Position numbers and translations under genes: made by a program
The notes under the pieces: generated by a model
Told to the model about the DNA's origin: nothing
What the model saw: only the letters and a program-made list of their open reading frames with translations
The model's database searches: none
Shown here: positions 1 through 8,646 of the stretch, one piece after another
Numbering within the stretch: position 1 is the first letter of the stretch
How the letters are laid out: each line of letters opens with the position of its first letter
Source of the DNA: Hydrogenophaga sp.
GTDB lineage: Bacteria > Pseudomonadota > Gammaproteobacteria > Burkholderiales > Burkholderiaceae_C
NCBI GenBank assembly: GCA_016741995.1
Contig: JACVCO010000002.1
Location: 62,001 to 126,000 of the forward strand
DNA: 64,000 nt
Direction: 5' to 3'

Positions 1-171
1 TGCCAACAAGTAGGTAATTCCGAATATGAGGCCAACAACCAGCTTCATATCATTCCATCCATCGGTACCCATAAACGGCAATAGCTCGAACTTCGTTAGC
101 AGTCCCACAAAGGCAAATCCGAAGGGGATGAAGAGGCACGCGGCCATCAGTGCTTTGATCTTGGGATCCAC
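1..171 (-). CDS. small membrane protein, 3' end cut by window edge
   Basis: A GTG codon at 171 is preceded by AGGTGA and opens a frame that stays open to the window edge (57 codons, no stop reached). The visible peptide has two hydrophobic stretches, around residues 8-24 and 43-57, separated by a short polar turn containing GTDGWND. That fits a small two-helix inner-membrane protein. I do not recognise the family. It is the last visible gene of a minus-strand series of small immunity-like genes trailing cdiA, and its base composition is less GC-rich than the rest of the window. By position it may be another orphan immunity gene; that is inference only. Confidence 0.45.
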   Translation of the reverse strand, partial: MDPKIKALMAACLFIPFGFAFVGLLTKFELLPFMGTDGWNDMKLVVGLIFGITYLLA

Positions 172-217
172 GCTTCACCTGTAGCAGGCAAGTCATTAAC
201 TGATCGATGTGACAAAC

Positions 218-508
218 TTACCTTGCAAAGACGATCGTGGCGAGCAGAAGGAGGTAGACAGCGGCTGTAGACCAAAAGACGGCCTCACGCGCCAGGGCGT
301 ACCCCTTGCCACTTCCTTCCAGTTCGATGAACACCACAGGCCACATATCCCCGTCGAACCAGTAGGCGAGCAAATTCCACGAGAAGAAGGCCCAAGCTAT
401 TAGGAGCCCTCCATTCGTGAATTCACGTGTATCGCCTAGCGCTATCAATAGCAGTGTCAACACGGAAAGTGGCGCCCAAGTGGAGAGCGATTTGGTTCTT
501 CTTTTCAT
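218..508 (-). CDS. small membrane protein, candidate CDI immunity protein
   Basis: This is a 96-residue protein starting MKRRTKSLSTW. Hydrophobic segments lie near residues 10-22, 30-45 and at the C-terminus (VYLLLLATIVFAR). I chose the ATG at 508 because GGGAGG sits a few bases upstream. The frame is also open further upstream, where it reads straight through the 538-676 copy of cdiA, so an ATG at 559 is possible but has no ribosome binding site. A frameshifted paralogue lies at 1335-1624 and shares the FxWNxxAYxFxxDMWP core. Position behind cdiA, small size and membrane character suggest an immunity protein against a membrane-active toxin. The family is not recognised. Confidence 0.55.
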   Translation of the reverse strand: MKRRTKSLSTWAPLSVLTLLLIALGDTREFTNGGLLIAWAFFSWNLLAYWFDGDMWPVVFIELEGSGKGYALAREAVFWSTAAVYLLLLATIVFAR

Positions 509-537
509 TTTTTTGCCTCCCATAAGGTTCGAGTGCT

Positions 538-676
538 CGCCCGATTCGATGCGCGTCACGTTGCCCGGGTTGCTGCCGGCCTCAATGCGCGCGTTGCGCT
601 GAATGGCATCCGCCCAGTCGGCGTTGCCGCGGGCCTGGTTGGCCGACGCGTTGAGCGTGATGCCGTTGGGGGCGCC
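538..676. repeat. 139-bp displaced copy of an internal cdiA segment
   Basis: These 139 bases align without gaps to 3821-3959 inside cdiA, with about 12 mismatches by hand count. On the minus strand they encode a piece equivalent to CdiA residues about 1557-1603 (the GITLNASANQARGNAD region). The copy begins one base after the stop of the gene at 678-923 and runs in frame, without a stop, into the membrane-protein gene at 218-508. It is therefore a cut-out piece of cdiA left among immunity genes, as expected from recombination between CDI cassettes. Confidence 0.9.
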
Positions 677-677
677 A

Positions 678-923
678 CTATTCAGTACTTAGCCTTGGGT
701 AGGCTATGTTCATCAGCTGTGCCGCTTGTTTGATCAACGCGATCGCCTCGATCGAGGCCGCGTACCTTTGGTCTTGCATCTCAAATACGAACACGTCATA
801 CGCTAACCCGCACTCGCCATGCTCAATGAAATTCCTGATCTCTTTGATGGCAATGGATGTCAACAATTTGATGTCCTTGGTCAATGCGCAAAGGAGCAAC
901 GCTTCTGGAGCTTGATGGATCAT
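678..923 (-). CDS. MafI-like orphan immunity protein (tentative)
   Basis: An 81-residue soluble protein with no membrane segment. The core IKEIRNFIEHGECGLAYDVF, followed by an acidic stretch and a short helix ending QAAQLM, resembles small helical immunity proteins annotated as MafI-type. These often carry F(I/L)DHGEYGLA-like motifs; this is from memory, not a search. It lies in the cassette array downstream of cdiA with no intact toxin gene beside it, so it would be an orphan. The ATG at 923 has only a weak ribosome binding site, and a later TTG start near the IKEI motif cannot be excluded. It ends with TAG one base before the cdiA copy at 538-676. Confidence 0.5.
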   Translation of the reverse strand: MIHQAPEALLLCALTKDIKLLTSIAIKEIRNFIEHGECGLAYDVFVFEMQDQRYAASIEAIALIKQAAQLMNIAYPRLSTE

Positions 924-984
924 TTAAGCTTCCGGGGAGGTTTGTGGGGTATCCCCGGGGGCGGCACCTATAGATGGAGTTACC

Positions 985-1107
985 TCAGATCGAAAAGGCG
1001 ATCGGAAGCAAGCGTTGCCATGCAAGGTCCAAGTCGGCAAAGAGATAGGCGGCGGCTGCAAAAACTATGGCTAGCTCGACCAAGAGCGCTTTACTTGCTT
1101 TCTTCAT
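985..1107 (-). CDS. 40-residue hydrophobic peptide ORF
   Basis: This short frame starts with ATG at 1107 and ends with TGA at 985. It encodes MKKASKALLVELAIVFAAAA followed by YLFADLDLAWQRLL and a short tail: a basic N-terminus and one strong transmembrane helix. Its start overlaps the end of the toxin-like remnant at 1091-1307 by 17 bases, the arrangement seen for CDI immunity genes and their toxins. The opening MKxxSKAL resembles the pseudogene at 1335-1624 (MKARSKALWV). It may be a truncated third paralogue of that membrane protein. Expression is unproven and the ribosome binding site is weak. Confidence 0.35.
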   Translation of the reverse strand: MKKASKALLVELAIVFAAAAYLFADLDLAWQRLLPIAFSI

Positions 1108-1307
1108 TCGTCTTCATCCCAAGTAGGTCAATCTTCACGCGTTCCACGAACGCATCCCAACCACCAGCCAATTCGATCAGTGCGCCGGTACGAGCCGAGG
1201 CTGAAGCTGAATTGGCGCGATAGCTGAGTGCCCTCGGCGATCAGTCGCGCCCTGCTGCCCGTCGCCGAATCCGCTGCAGCACGCACCTGCGCTTCTGCCA
1301 ATCCCAC
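1091..1307 (-). pseudogene. toxin C-terminus remnant, frame broken
   Basis: Two overlapping minus-strand frames look like decayed coding sequence. From the GTG at 1307, one frame reads VGLAEAQVRAAADSATG and continues to about 1200. A second frame ends at TAA 1091 and reads ALIELAGGWDAFVERVKIDL plus a short charged tail. A single indel near 1180-1200 would join them. The tail overlaps a downstream hydrophobic ORF, and the piece sits between two immunity-like genes. This fits an orphan CdiA-CT fragment, but no family is recognised and the joining is conjecture. Confidence 0.3.
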
Positions 1308-1334
1308 GGTTCCTGTCCGCGCACCTCTCGTCCA

Positions 1335-1624
1335 TCAGCCTGAAAACGCGATGGTTGCCAGCAGCCCCAGATACGTTGTAGCGGTTATCCAGAAGTGCAC
1401 CTCGCGGACACCTGACTTCCCTTGGTTGCCACCTTTTAACTCTAAAAAAATCCACGGCCACATATCGCGACCAAAGCCATAGGCGAAGTAGTTCCACGGA
1501 AAAAGCACCAGAGCAACGGTAGCGCTCGGCTCGGGTAAAGCCCTATATCTGCAAAAGCGTAGAGGGCAACGGTCGACGCAGAGGCGATGCCCCAGACCCA
1601 AAGCGCCTTACTTCTCGCCTTCAT
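1335..1624 (-). pseudogene. frameshifted paralogue of the 218-508 membrane protein
   Basis: Frame one starts with ATG at 1624 and gives MKARSKALWVWGIASASTVA, matching the start of the 218-508 protein (MKRRTKSLSTW). The rest of the match (FPWNYFAYGFGRDMWPWIFL through the C-terminal LGLLATIAFSG) lies in another frame ending at TGA 1335. One indel around 1525-1545 therefore disrupts the gene. Both halves keep the family's hydrophobic pattern, so the lesion is probably recent, or a sequencing error should be excluded. It lies 62 bp downstream of cdiI. Confidence 0.7.
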
Positions 1625-1686
1625 CGGTGTTCAATCTCCAAAGATTGACTTTGATTCGGTAGGCACCTTGAGCTTTGACGTGTGGC

Positions 1687-1974
1687 TCACAGTCCTTCGG
1701 ACTTGTCGATGTCGTCAGGCGCCTCATACGTCTTCTTGGCTTTTCGCCAGCCAAGGGGATCTCGATCGAATGGCGGCGGTACACCTATGGAGGCCGCCGA
1801 GTTGCACATGCTTGCAAAGCCCAGAAGTGCGAGCGCCAAAACTAGGCTGACGATTCCCATCCAGCGGTTGTTGGCCCAGAAGAACGTGTATATGACAAGC
1901 GCAGCGGCGAGCATTACGCAGGCAAGTGTGCCCAGCCCCGTCAGGCGACCTTTGTTGAGCAGCCAATGTTTCAT
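1687..1974 (-). CDS. cdiI: CDI immunity protein, membrane type (by position)
   Basis: A 95-residue protein starting MKHWLLNKGRLTGLGTLACV. It has two predicted membrane helices, about residues 12-32 and 39-56, followed by a polar, charged tail rich in proline and lysine. The ATG at 1974 overlaps the cdiA stop as ATGA (1971-1974), so translation is probably coupled to the toxin. That coupling and its position directly behind cdiA make it the likely cognate immunity protein. Membrane immunity proteins usually protect against toxins that act on the inner membrane; applying this here is inference. No sequence family is recognised. Confidence 0.65.
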   Translation of the reverse strand: MKHWLLNKGRLTGLGTLACVMLAAALVIYTFFWANNRWMGIVSLVLALALLGFASMCNSAASIGVPPPFDRDPLGWRKAKKTYEAPDDIDKSEGL

Positions 1975-4900
1975 TTCGATGTCCTTTCTAGAAAGGCCTT
2001 CCATTTTTCGTTGGCCCACGTCTCAACCGATTTAGAGGTCCCCGATGCTCTCCATGCTTCGATCACCTCATTCGTTACCGGCGCAACACCCGGAATTTTT
2101 CTATCTGCCCATTCCTGAAAGGACGTAAGCATTGCATCCTGTAGTGCCTGTCCGACGCTAGGTCGTACTGCCTGCTCAACCGCGTCCGCTGCCACTCCAG
2201 CGACCGTGGCACCTACTGCGATGGCGCTCGCAATGGGTTTGATGTGAGGCGAGCTGGTCGCCACGGCGGCAGTCGCCCCCGCCGCCACAACCCCCGCCGC
2301 CCGACTGGTCGAAGCCGCGCCATCTGCGATGGCATTCCTTGCTGCGTCGCCCAACTCCGGAAGGCTGGACTGCTGGACACCAACACCCGAGATACACGCC
2401 AGATCGCCGTTGGCGCAACGCGCGGTGGCTGTTGCGGTGGTCGGCCCGCTTTGCGCTGATTGGCCGTTGACCTGGCTACTCATATAGGGCGATACGCCCG
2501 GAATGTAGTCCGCGTTGTCGGTGGTGTTGCCGATGATGAAACGCTGGATGTCCGCGTTGGTCTGGCCCGGGATCTCCACCACCGTTCTGCCGTCGCTGAT
2601 CTTGGGCATGCCGGGGTCTTTGTCGAGGTGGTCCACGATGGCGTTGGTGTCGGTCAGCACCTCGGTCGTGTTGGGCTGGGCGTGGTGCACGCGGTTGCCC
2701 ATCAGGCGCATCTGCTCCTCGATCTGCTCGGCCGTGTACTTGCCACCACTTTTGCGCGCAAGCTCCCTGGCAAGCTGACGCTCCGTCGGATGCAACTGCC
2801 GGTTGTTCACGTCAGCATTGAACGCAGTGGCCGCGCCCGCGTTGCTCCCGGCAATGGCGCCGATGCCCGCGGCCACACCCGCGCCGACGAGCTGGCGCAC
2901 GCCATCGGGCATGTCCCCGGTCAGCTGGTTGATCGCATCGGCCGAGAGCGAGGACAGTCCGGCACCGGCTGCGCCCGCTGCCCCACCCGCAAGCCCGCCT
3001 ACCAGGGAGTGGGCCGCCATGCGGTAGGCGCCGCCCTCGGCCCACTTCGCGGCTTCTTCCGGGTCGCTGTCCTTGAGTTCGTTGAACCGCTTGCCCGCAT
3101 GGTCCCCGATGGCCTTGCTCGCGCTCTTGCCGAACTCGGCCGTGATCCTGATCTGCGCGTCGATCTCCTGCTGCACGGTGGCGCGGTTGAAGGTGGGTGC
3201 GATGCCGCTTGGCGCGTCGCCGGTGCGTGCGTCCTGGTCACCCGCGATGCCCGAGATGGCCGCCAACGTCGTGCTGCGTGCCTGGCCGCTGTCTTCGCCG
3301 ATGCCTGCGCTGCCTGCGTTCGTTGCGGGCACCGCCGCGCGCTTGGCTTGCTGCTCGGGTGTGGTGGCTTCGGCCCCCTTGACGGCCACCGTCATGTTTA
3401 CGGCGTATCCCTCAGCCTCGTGATGCGCCCGGTTGTACACGTCGCTCAACGCGAGTTCGCCGCCGGTGGTGAAGCGGTTGCTGCCGTCTTGCACCGCCTG
3501 GTCTGTGCTGATGATGGCCCCGCCCGCGAGCGTGGTGTTGTTCTGCACCTTGACCTGGAAGCCGCCGTCGCCCGCGCGAAGGCCGCTCTGTTCAACCACG
3601 CTGGCGTGTTCGCTGTGAATGTTCTGCTTGGCGCTTGAGGCGCTCACGCTGGACGCGCCGTAGCAGATGGGCGGGATGCACAAGCTCATGCTGAAGCCCG
3701 AGCTTTGCTGGTCGCTCTTGAAGGTGCTGGTGTCCTGTCGGCTCTCGATGCGCAGATCGCCGCCCACCTCGGCCTGTACGGCGTGGCCTGAGACCACGGC
3801 GCCAGCGAGCGTGGTGTCCGCGCCCGATTCGATGCGCGCCACGTTACCCGGGTTGTTGCCGGCCTCGATGCGCGCGTTGCGCTGAACGACATCGGCCCCG
3901 TCGGCGTTGCCGCGGGCCTGGTTGGCCGAGGCGTTGAGTGTGATGCCGGTGGAGGCGCCGAAGCTGATGCCCACCCCGATGCTGGCGCCGCTGCTGTTGC
4001 TTCGCTCGCGCAGCGCCGCGCGCTCCTGGGCGGATTCGAGCCGCACGTCGCCTTCGGCCTGGATCAGGGCGTCGCCGCCGGCGCGCACGTCGCTGCCGCG
4101 GACCAGAAGGTCGCTGTCCTTACCCAGGCCGCTCGCCGCAATGCGCACGTCGCCCGCGCCAGTGACGGCGCTGGCGCGCCCGGTGTCGCGGGTTTCGGTG
4201 CTGTCGCTGCGGTGCTTGTTGCTGCCAAGGTTGAAGTCGATGGTGACGCTGGCGATCTTGGTCGGGTCGGCCACCAGGGCGGCCATCTGACCGGCGGTGT
4301 TGGCCGCCTGGAGCGCGGTGGCCGCCGCACCAATGGCTTGCAGACGGCTGTCGCCGGTGCGGGCGGTGGCCTCGGCGGTGTCGAGCGTGTTCTTTGCGCC
4401 CTTGATTGCATCGACCAGGGCGTTGCGCGGCGTGGCGCCGAACACGGTGCTCTTGCCGCTGCGTTGGTCCGCGGTGCCGCGCAGCTCGCGCGCTTCGGTG
4501 ATGGTGACTGACCGGGCCGCGATGTCCACATCCCCCGCCACGGCCAGCACATCACTGCCGGTCTGCTGGTAGCGCTGGCCGCTGGTGATGGACACGTCGC
4601 CCCCCAGGCTGCCCACGGTGCTGGCGGCCGCGGTGGCGGACACCCCGGTGCCTTGCCCGTTGTTGCGAAGGCTCTTGGCCAGGTTCACGCTCTCGGTCAG
4701 CCCGCTGGCCATGACGTTGACACCGCTGCTGTGGCTGTGGCTTTGCTGTTCGCGAGCCTCGTGGTGGGTGCCGGCCACGATGTTCACATCGCCCGTCGCG
4801 TCGATGCTCAGGTGCTCGTCGGCTACGACGGTGCTGGCGAGCACTGTCGTGTCGCGGCCCGAGTCGATGTGCACGTTGGCACCGCTGATGCCGCTGGCAG

Positions 4901-7900
4901 CCTGCGTGGTGTGGCGGGTGTTCTCCTGGCTGCTTTGCGCGCTCTTGCCGTGGTCAACGCCTTGTTTGGTGACGCTGAGCCCCGACTTCTTCGTGGCCTG
5001 CGCATACGACGCCGAGGCGTGGTTCTCTTCGGAGACGATCAGCACGTCGCGACCGGCGCCCAGCCGCAGCGTGTGTTGTGCACTTACCTCGCTGCCCTGC
5101 ACAACGATGTCGTGCCCGGCCTGCAGCTTGACGTCTGCACCGCCGAAGCGCGAGCCGATGGTCACGTCGCTGGCCGCGCTTTCGTGCACCTCGGTGCGCT
5201 TGCTGCTCACGGGACCGCTGCGCTTCTGGTATTGGCTCGATGCACTCTCACTTATGGCGCGTCCGGCCTGCAGGTGAATGCTCTCGCTCGCCTGCACGCT
5301 CAGGGTGCCCTGGGCCTGCACGCTGGCGGCGCGGGCCATGACGTCCTGCCCGGCGCGGATGTCGAGCTTGCCCTGAACGGCGATGTCGCTGCCGATCTCG
5401 CGGCGCTCGCTGTTGTGGCGGTGGTTGCGCGCGTCGGCCACCACGCTGTTCTCGCTGCCCACGCTCATGGTCTGCAGCTGCACGTCGCGCCCGGCTTGCA
5501 TCGTGGTGCTGCCGCCAGCACCGGCGTTGCTCACGCGGGCGCCTTGCAGCACCACGTCTTGCCCGGCCTGGATAGTGAGACGCCCACCTCCGCCGGCGTC
5601 GTCGTCCGTCGAGCCCGTGCCGGTGACCCGCATGGCGCCGACGCCCGCCAGCGCGGTGTGGCTTTGCGTGACGTGGCGGCTCGCGAACGTGGTGGTGTGC
5701 GTGGGGCTGCTGATGGTCACGTCGCGCCCGGCCTGGGCCAGCAGTTCGCTGCGCGCCTGCATCAGACCGCCCACGTTGACGAGGTCGCGTCCGGCCTGCG
5801 CGAGCACCACGTCGCCTTCGATGCGGCCACCGGCGTTCACCAGGTCTTGCGCGACCTGCAGCGAGACCTGGCGGCCCGCCAGCAGCGCGCCCGAGGGCAG
5901 CAGCTCGTCGCGCGGCACGCTGCGCAGGTACACCTGGGGCACCAGGGCCTGCGTTGTGCTGCCGTCGGGCAGCAGCACCTCGCGCTGCACCAGCCACACC
6001 AGGTCGGTGCTTAGCTGCGCCACCTGCGCGGCGCTGAGCGCCACGCCCGCCCGCAACTGCAGGGTTTGCGCCTGCGCGATGCCGGCGTCCATCAGCGCGC
6101 GCAGTTGCGCCTCGTCGCTGCTGAAGCCTTCGAGCAGGCGCAGCCCGGTGAGCTCGGCCACCTGCTCGCGCACCAGCTTCTGTTCGTGCCAGCCATCGCC
6201 CAGGCGTTTGAGGGTGAGGTCGTGGCCGTCGGCCAGCCGGTCCAGCAGGTAATCGCTGCCCAGCCAGGCGCGGTGCTGGGTGAAGCGCGGGTCGGTCTCG
6301 ACGAGGTAGCTGCGCTGGGGCGGGGCCGGGCGGAAGAGGCTGTGGTTGGCCATCACCAGCGGGGCGCCCGCGCCGGGGAAGCTCACGCCGGCGAACTGCA
6401 GGCCGCTGCCAAGCGGTTCAGCGCCCGGGCCCGAGCCCGGCCCGGGGTCGATGTTGCTGAACGAGCGCGCCTGCAGGTTGAGCTGTTGCCCGGCGCTGAT
6501 GCGCCCGCCGAGCTGGCCAAGCACTTCGTTGATGCCGGGCCGGGTCCAGTCGAAGTCGCCAAGCGCGGCGGTGCGCGAGGTGATGGCGAAGTGGTGCCGG
6601 CGGTACAGGGTTCGGCCCTGGTTGGTGACGCTGGCTTCGGGGGCGATCACGTCCAGCGTGGTGCCGGCCAGGATATCGGCGTGCCGGTTCACCAGCGATT
6701 CGCCGATGTCCAGCCGCATGGCGCCGCCCGCGCGCAGGGCGGCCGATGCGCCCGCGTCGGGGTTGAGGCGGTCTTCCTGCGCGGTGTGGCGCGCGGTGCG
6801 CGAGAGTTCCAGCCCGGCGTGGGTGGGCACCAGATGGGTCTGGTCGCTGCGCAGCAGGTCGCTCAGTGGGTTGCCGTAGCCGGGCTGCACCACGAGCAGG
6901 GTGCAGTTGGTGCTGCAACGGCCGTAGGCGTTGCTGTAGTCCAGCGTGTTCTGCTGCCAGGTGTGCACCTCGGCCGTCTGGGCGGCGAACACATCGCGGC
7001 TGCCGCTCACCTGGTCGGGGTTGGCCACGCCGTCGACGCGCTGCTGCACGTAGAGCACCGCGGTGGTGGGGGCACCCACGTTGAGGCGGCTGCGAACGCC
7101 GTACTGCCCGCCGTACGCGCCGGCGGCAGCGTGGTGGATGGAGTCGCTCGGGTCCAGCGCCACTTCGATCCGCTGGATGCGGTTGCCATCGGGCGTGATC
7201 AGCGTCTGCTCGCTCAGGATGCTGGCCGGGTTGAGCAGGTAGTAGTGGTAGGGCGTGTAGTTTGAGGTGGCGGTAATCGGAGCGCCGTGCTCGTTGCGGC
7301 CGTTCACCCACCACGAAGGCATGTCGAGCCGGGCCGTTTGATCGAGGACGCCGACCTGGGTGACGTTGATGTTGCTGCGCTCGTTGCGCAGCGACTGCGT
7401 GGACAGCACCAGGTTGTCCTGGGCTTCGATGGTGGCGCTGAGGTTGTTGACGGCCCGGGCCGGGCCGGCGCTGTCGATCGCGCCGGCGATGACCATGTCG
7501 CCCTCGCTGTGGATGAGCGCACCGTTGCGGTTGTCCAGCGTGTCGGCCCGCACCGTGAGCGCGCCGCCCGCGGCAATGACGGCTGGGGCCGTCGTGGGAG
7601 TGGGCGCCCCGGCGTCGTTCACCAGCTGCGCCGCTTGCAGTGTCATGTCGCCCGCGGCCAGCAGCGCGCCCTGGTTGACCAGTTGGCCCCGGGTATCGAG
7701 CGTGAGCCGGCCGCTCTCGGCGGCGATGACGCCGCGGCTGTTGACGCCAAGGCCGGCTTCGGTACCGACAAGGTGGATGTGCCCGGCGTACATGCCACCC
7801 AGCTGCGCAACATCGAGCGCGAAGGCGGGCGTGGCGCCGTTGGGCGTGGCCGGGCCTGCGGGGGTGTGGCGCGCGGCGTCCACTGTGCTGGCGCCGGTGA

Positions 7901-8630
7901 CCACGTTCAGCCGCGTGGCCCACAGGCCGGCGTTGAGCTGCACGGAACGCGCAAGCACGGCGGCGTGGTCGGCATCGCGCGCGTCCAGCCCGGCGCCGTC
8001 GATGCTGATCTGCCCGCGCTGCACCAGGTAGGTGTCGAGCGCGCCGCCGTTGAACACCGGTGTGCCCGTGGTCAGCGTGACGCCGCTGGCGTTGATGAAG
8101 CCCGCGCCGTTGACGCGGATGCCGGCGGGGTTGGCGATCACCACCTCGGCGCGCTGGCCGGCCACCTCCACCCAGCCGTTGAGGTGGCTCGGGTTCGTGC
8201 TGTTGACCTCGTTGAGGATCACGCGCGCGGCGCCGCCGGCCAGCCAGGGGTTGCCCGGCACCCAGCCGCCGAGCCGGGTGGGGGCATCGGTTCGGCTGTT
8301 GTTGAGGATGGCGCCCTGCCCATCCACATCGAAGCGCTGGTAGGTGTTGCGGCTCACGCCGGCGGCGCTCGGGGTCTGGATGTTGACCAGGGGCACGCCA
8401 TTGGGCGCGGCCAGCACCGTGGGGCGCTGCGGGCCCGGGGCGCCGGGGTCGGCCACGATCTGCGCCGTGGCCACGCCCGGTGAGCAGAGCAAGGCCATGG
8501 CAGCAGCCACCACGCCGGTTCGTGCGCCCTGGCCGCTGGCGCTTTTGTGCACGCTGCGCGCGCCTTCGCCCACGGCCATCAGGGCGCCACGCGCGCGGTT
8601 GAAGACGAGGCGGTGTTGTTGTCGATTCAT
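1971..8630 (-). CDS. cdiA: CdiA/FhaB-type two-partner secretion effector
   Basis: A 2219-residue filamentous-haemagglutinin-like protein. The N-terminus is an extended signal peptide (MNRQQHRLVFNRARGALMAV, hydrophobic core about 38-55, probable cleavage after ATA near 56). The TPS domain follows, about residues 57-300, with an NPNGI-like motif ANPAGIRVNG near 166. A long beta-helix of haemagglutinin repeats (LQAGRDV, IQAGQDV and similar) runs to roughly residue 1700. Near 1940 the motif ADVNNRQLHPTE marks the VENN-like pre-toxin border. The last about 270 residues are the variable toxin region, with a Cys pair (RCANGDLAC) and an Ala/Val/Gly-rich hydrophobic stretch around residues 2110-2150. 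It follows cdiB by 16 bp and overlaps cdiI. Exported through CdiB, it would act on neighbouring cells by contact. Confidence 0.9.
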   Translation of the reverse strand: MNRQQHRLVFNRARGALMAVGEGARSVHKSASGQGARTGVVAAAMALLCSPGVATAQIVADPGAPGPQRPTVLAAPNGVPLVNIQTPSAAGVSRNTYQRFDVDGQGAILNNSRTDAPTRLGGWVPGNPWLAGGAARVILNEVNSTNPSHLNGWVEVAGQRAEVVIANPAGIRVNGAGFINASGVTLTTGTPVFNGGALDTYLVQRGQISIDGAGLDARDADHAAVLARSVQLNAGLWATRLNVVTGASTVDAARHTPAGPATPNGATPAFALDVAQLGGMYAGHIHLVGTEAGLGVNSRGVIAAESGRLTLDTRGQLVNQGALLAAGDMTLQAAQLVNDAGAPTPTTAPAVIAAGGALTVRADTLDNRNGALIHSEGDMVIAGAIDSAGPARAVNNLSATIEAQDNLVLSTQSLRNERSNINVTQVGVLDQTARLDMPSWWVNGRNEHGAPITATSNYTPYHYYLLNPASILSEQTLITPDGNRIQRIEVALDPSDSIHHAAAGAYGGQYGVRSRLNVGAPTTAVLYVQQRVDGVANPDQVSGSRDVFAAQTAEVHTWQQNTLDYSNAYGRCSTNCTLLVVQPGYGNPLSDLLRSDQTHLVPTHAGLELSRTARHTAQEDRLNPDAGASAALRAGGAMRLDIGESLVNRHADILAGTTLDVIAPEASVTNQGRTLYRRHHFAITSRTAALGDFDWTRPGINEVLGQLGGRISAGQQLNLQARSFSNIDPGPGSGPGAEPLGSGLQFAGVSFPGAGAPLVMANHSLFRPAPPQRSYLVETDPRFTQHRAWLGSDYLLDRLADGHDLTLKRLGDGWHEQKLVREQVAELTGLRLLEGFSSDEAQLRALMDAGIAQAQTLQLRAGVALSAAQVAQLSTDLVWLVQREVLLPDGSTTQALVPQVYLRSVPRDELLPSGALLAGRQVSLQVAQDLVNAGGRIEGDVVLAQAGRDLVNVGGLMQARSELLAQAGRDVTISSPTHTTTFASRHVTQSHTALAGVGAMRVTGTGSTDDDAGGGGRLTIQAGQDVVLQGARVSNAGAGGSTTMQAGRDVQLQTMSVGSENSVVADARNHRHNSERREIGSDIAVQGKLDIRAGQDVMARAASVQAQGTLSVQASESIHLQAGRAISESASSQYQKRSGPVSSKRTEVHESAASDVTIGSRFGGADVKLQAGHDIVVQGSEVSAQHTLRLGAGRDVLIVSEENHASASYAQATKKSGLSVTKQGVDHGKSAQSSQENTRHTTQAASGISGANVHIDSGRDTTVLASTVVADEHLSIDATGDVNIVAGTHHEAREQQSHSHSSGVNVMASGLTESVNLAKSLRNNGQGTGVSATAAASTVGSLGGDVSITSGQRYQQTGSDVLAVAGDVDIAARSVTITEARELRGTADQRSGKSTVFGATPRNALVDAIKGAKNTLDTAEATARTGDSRLQAIGAAATALQAANTAGQMAALVADPTKIASVTIDFNLGSNKHRSDSTETRDTGRASAVTGAGDVRIAASGLGKDSDLLVRGSDVRAGGDALIQAEGDVRLESAQERAALRERSNSSGASIGVGISFGASTGITLNASANQARGNADGADVVQRNARIEAGNNPGNVARIESGADTTLAGAVVSGHAVQAEVGGDLRIESRQDTSTFKSDQQSSGFSMSLCIPPICYGASSVSASSAKQNIHSEHASVVEQSGLRAGDGGFQVKVQNNTTLAGGAIISTDQAVQDGSNRFTTGGELALSDVYNRAHHEAEGYAVNMTVAVKGAEATTPEQQAKRAAVPATNAGSAGIGEDSGQARSTTLAAISGIAGDQDARTGDAPSGIAPTFNRATVQQEIDAQIRITAEFGKSASKAIGDHAGKRFNELKDSDPEEAAKWAEGGAYRMAAHSLVGGLAGGAAGAAGAGLSSLSADAINQLTGDMPDGVRQLVGAGVAAGIGAIAGSNAGAATAFNADVNNRQLHPTERQLARELARKSGGKYTAEQIEEQMRLMGNRVHHAQPNTTEVLTDTNAIVDHLDKDPGMPKISDGRTVVEIPGQTNADIQRFIIGNTTDNADYIPGVSPYMSSQVNGQSAQSGPTTATATARCANGDLACISGVGVQQSSLPELGDAARNAIADGAASTSRAAGVVAAGATAAVATSSPHIKPIASAIAVGATVAGVAADAVEQAVRPSVGQALQDAMLTSFQEWADRKIPGVAPVTNEVIEAWRASGTSKSVETWANEKWKAFLERTSK

Positions 8631-8646
8631 GGTTTCTTTGCGGTGT

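Noticed and set aside
1-2000. Insertion sequence or transposase in the cassette debris
   Set aside because: No transposase-like frame, terminal inverted repeats or target duplication was seen; recombination between cdiA alleles explains the layout.
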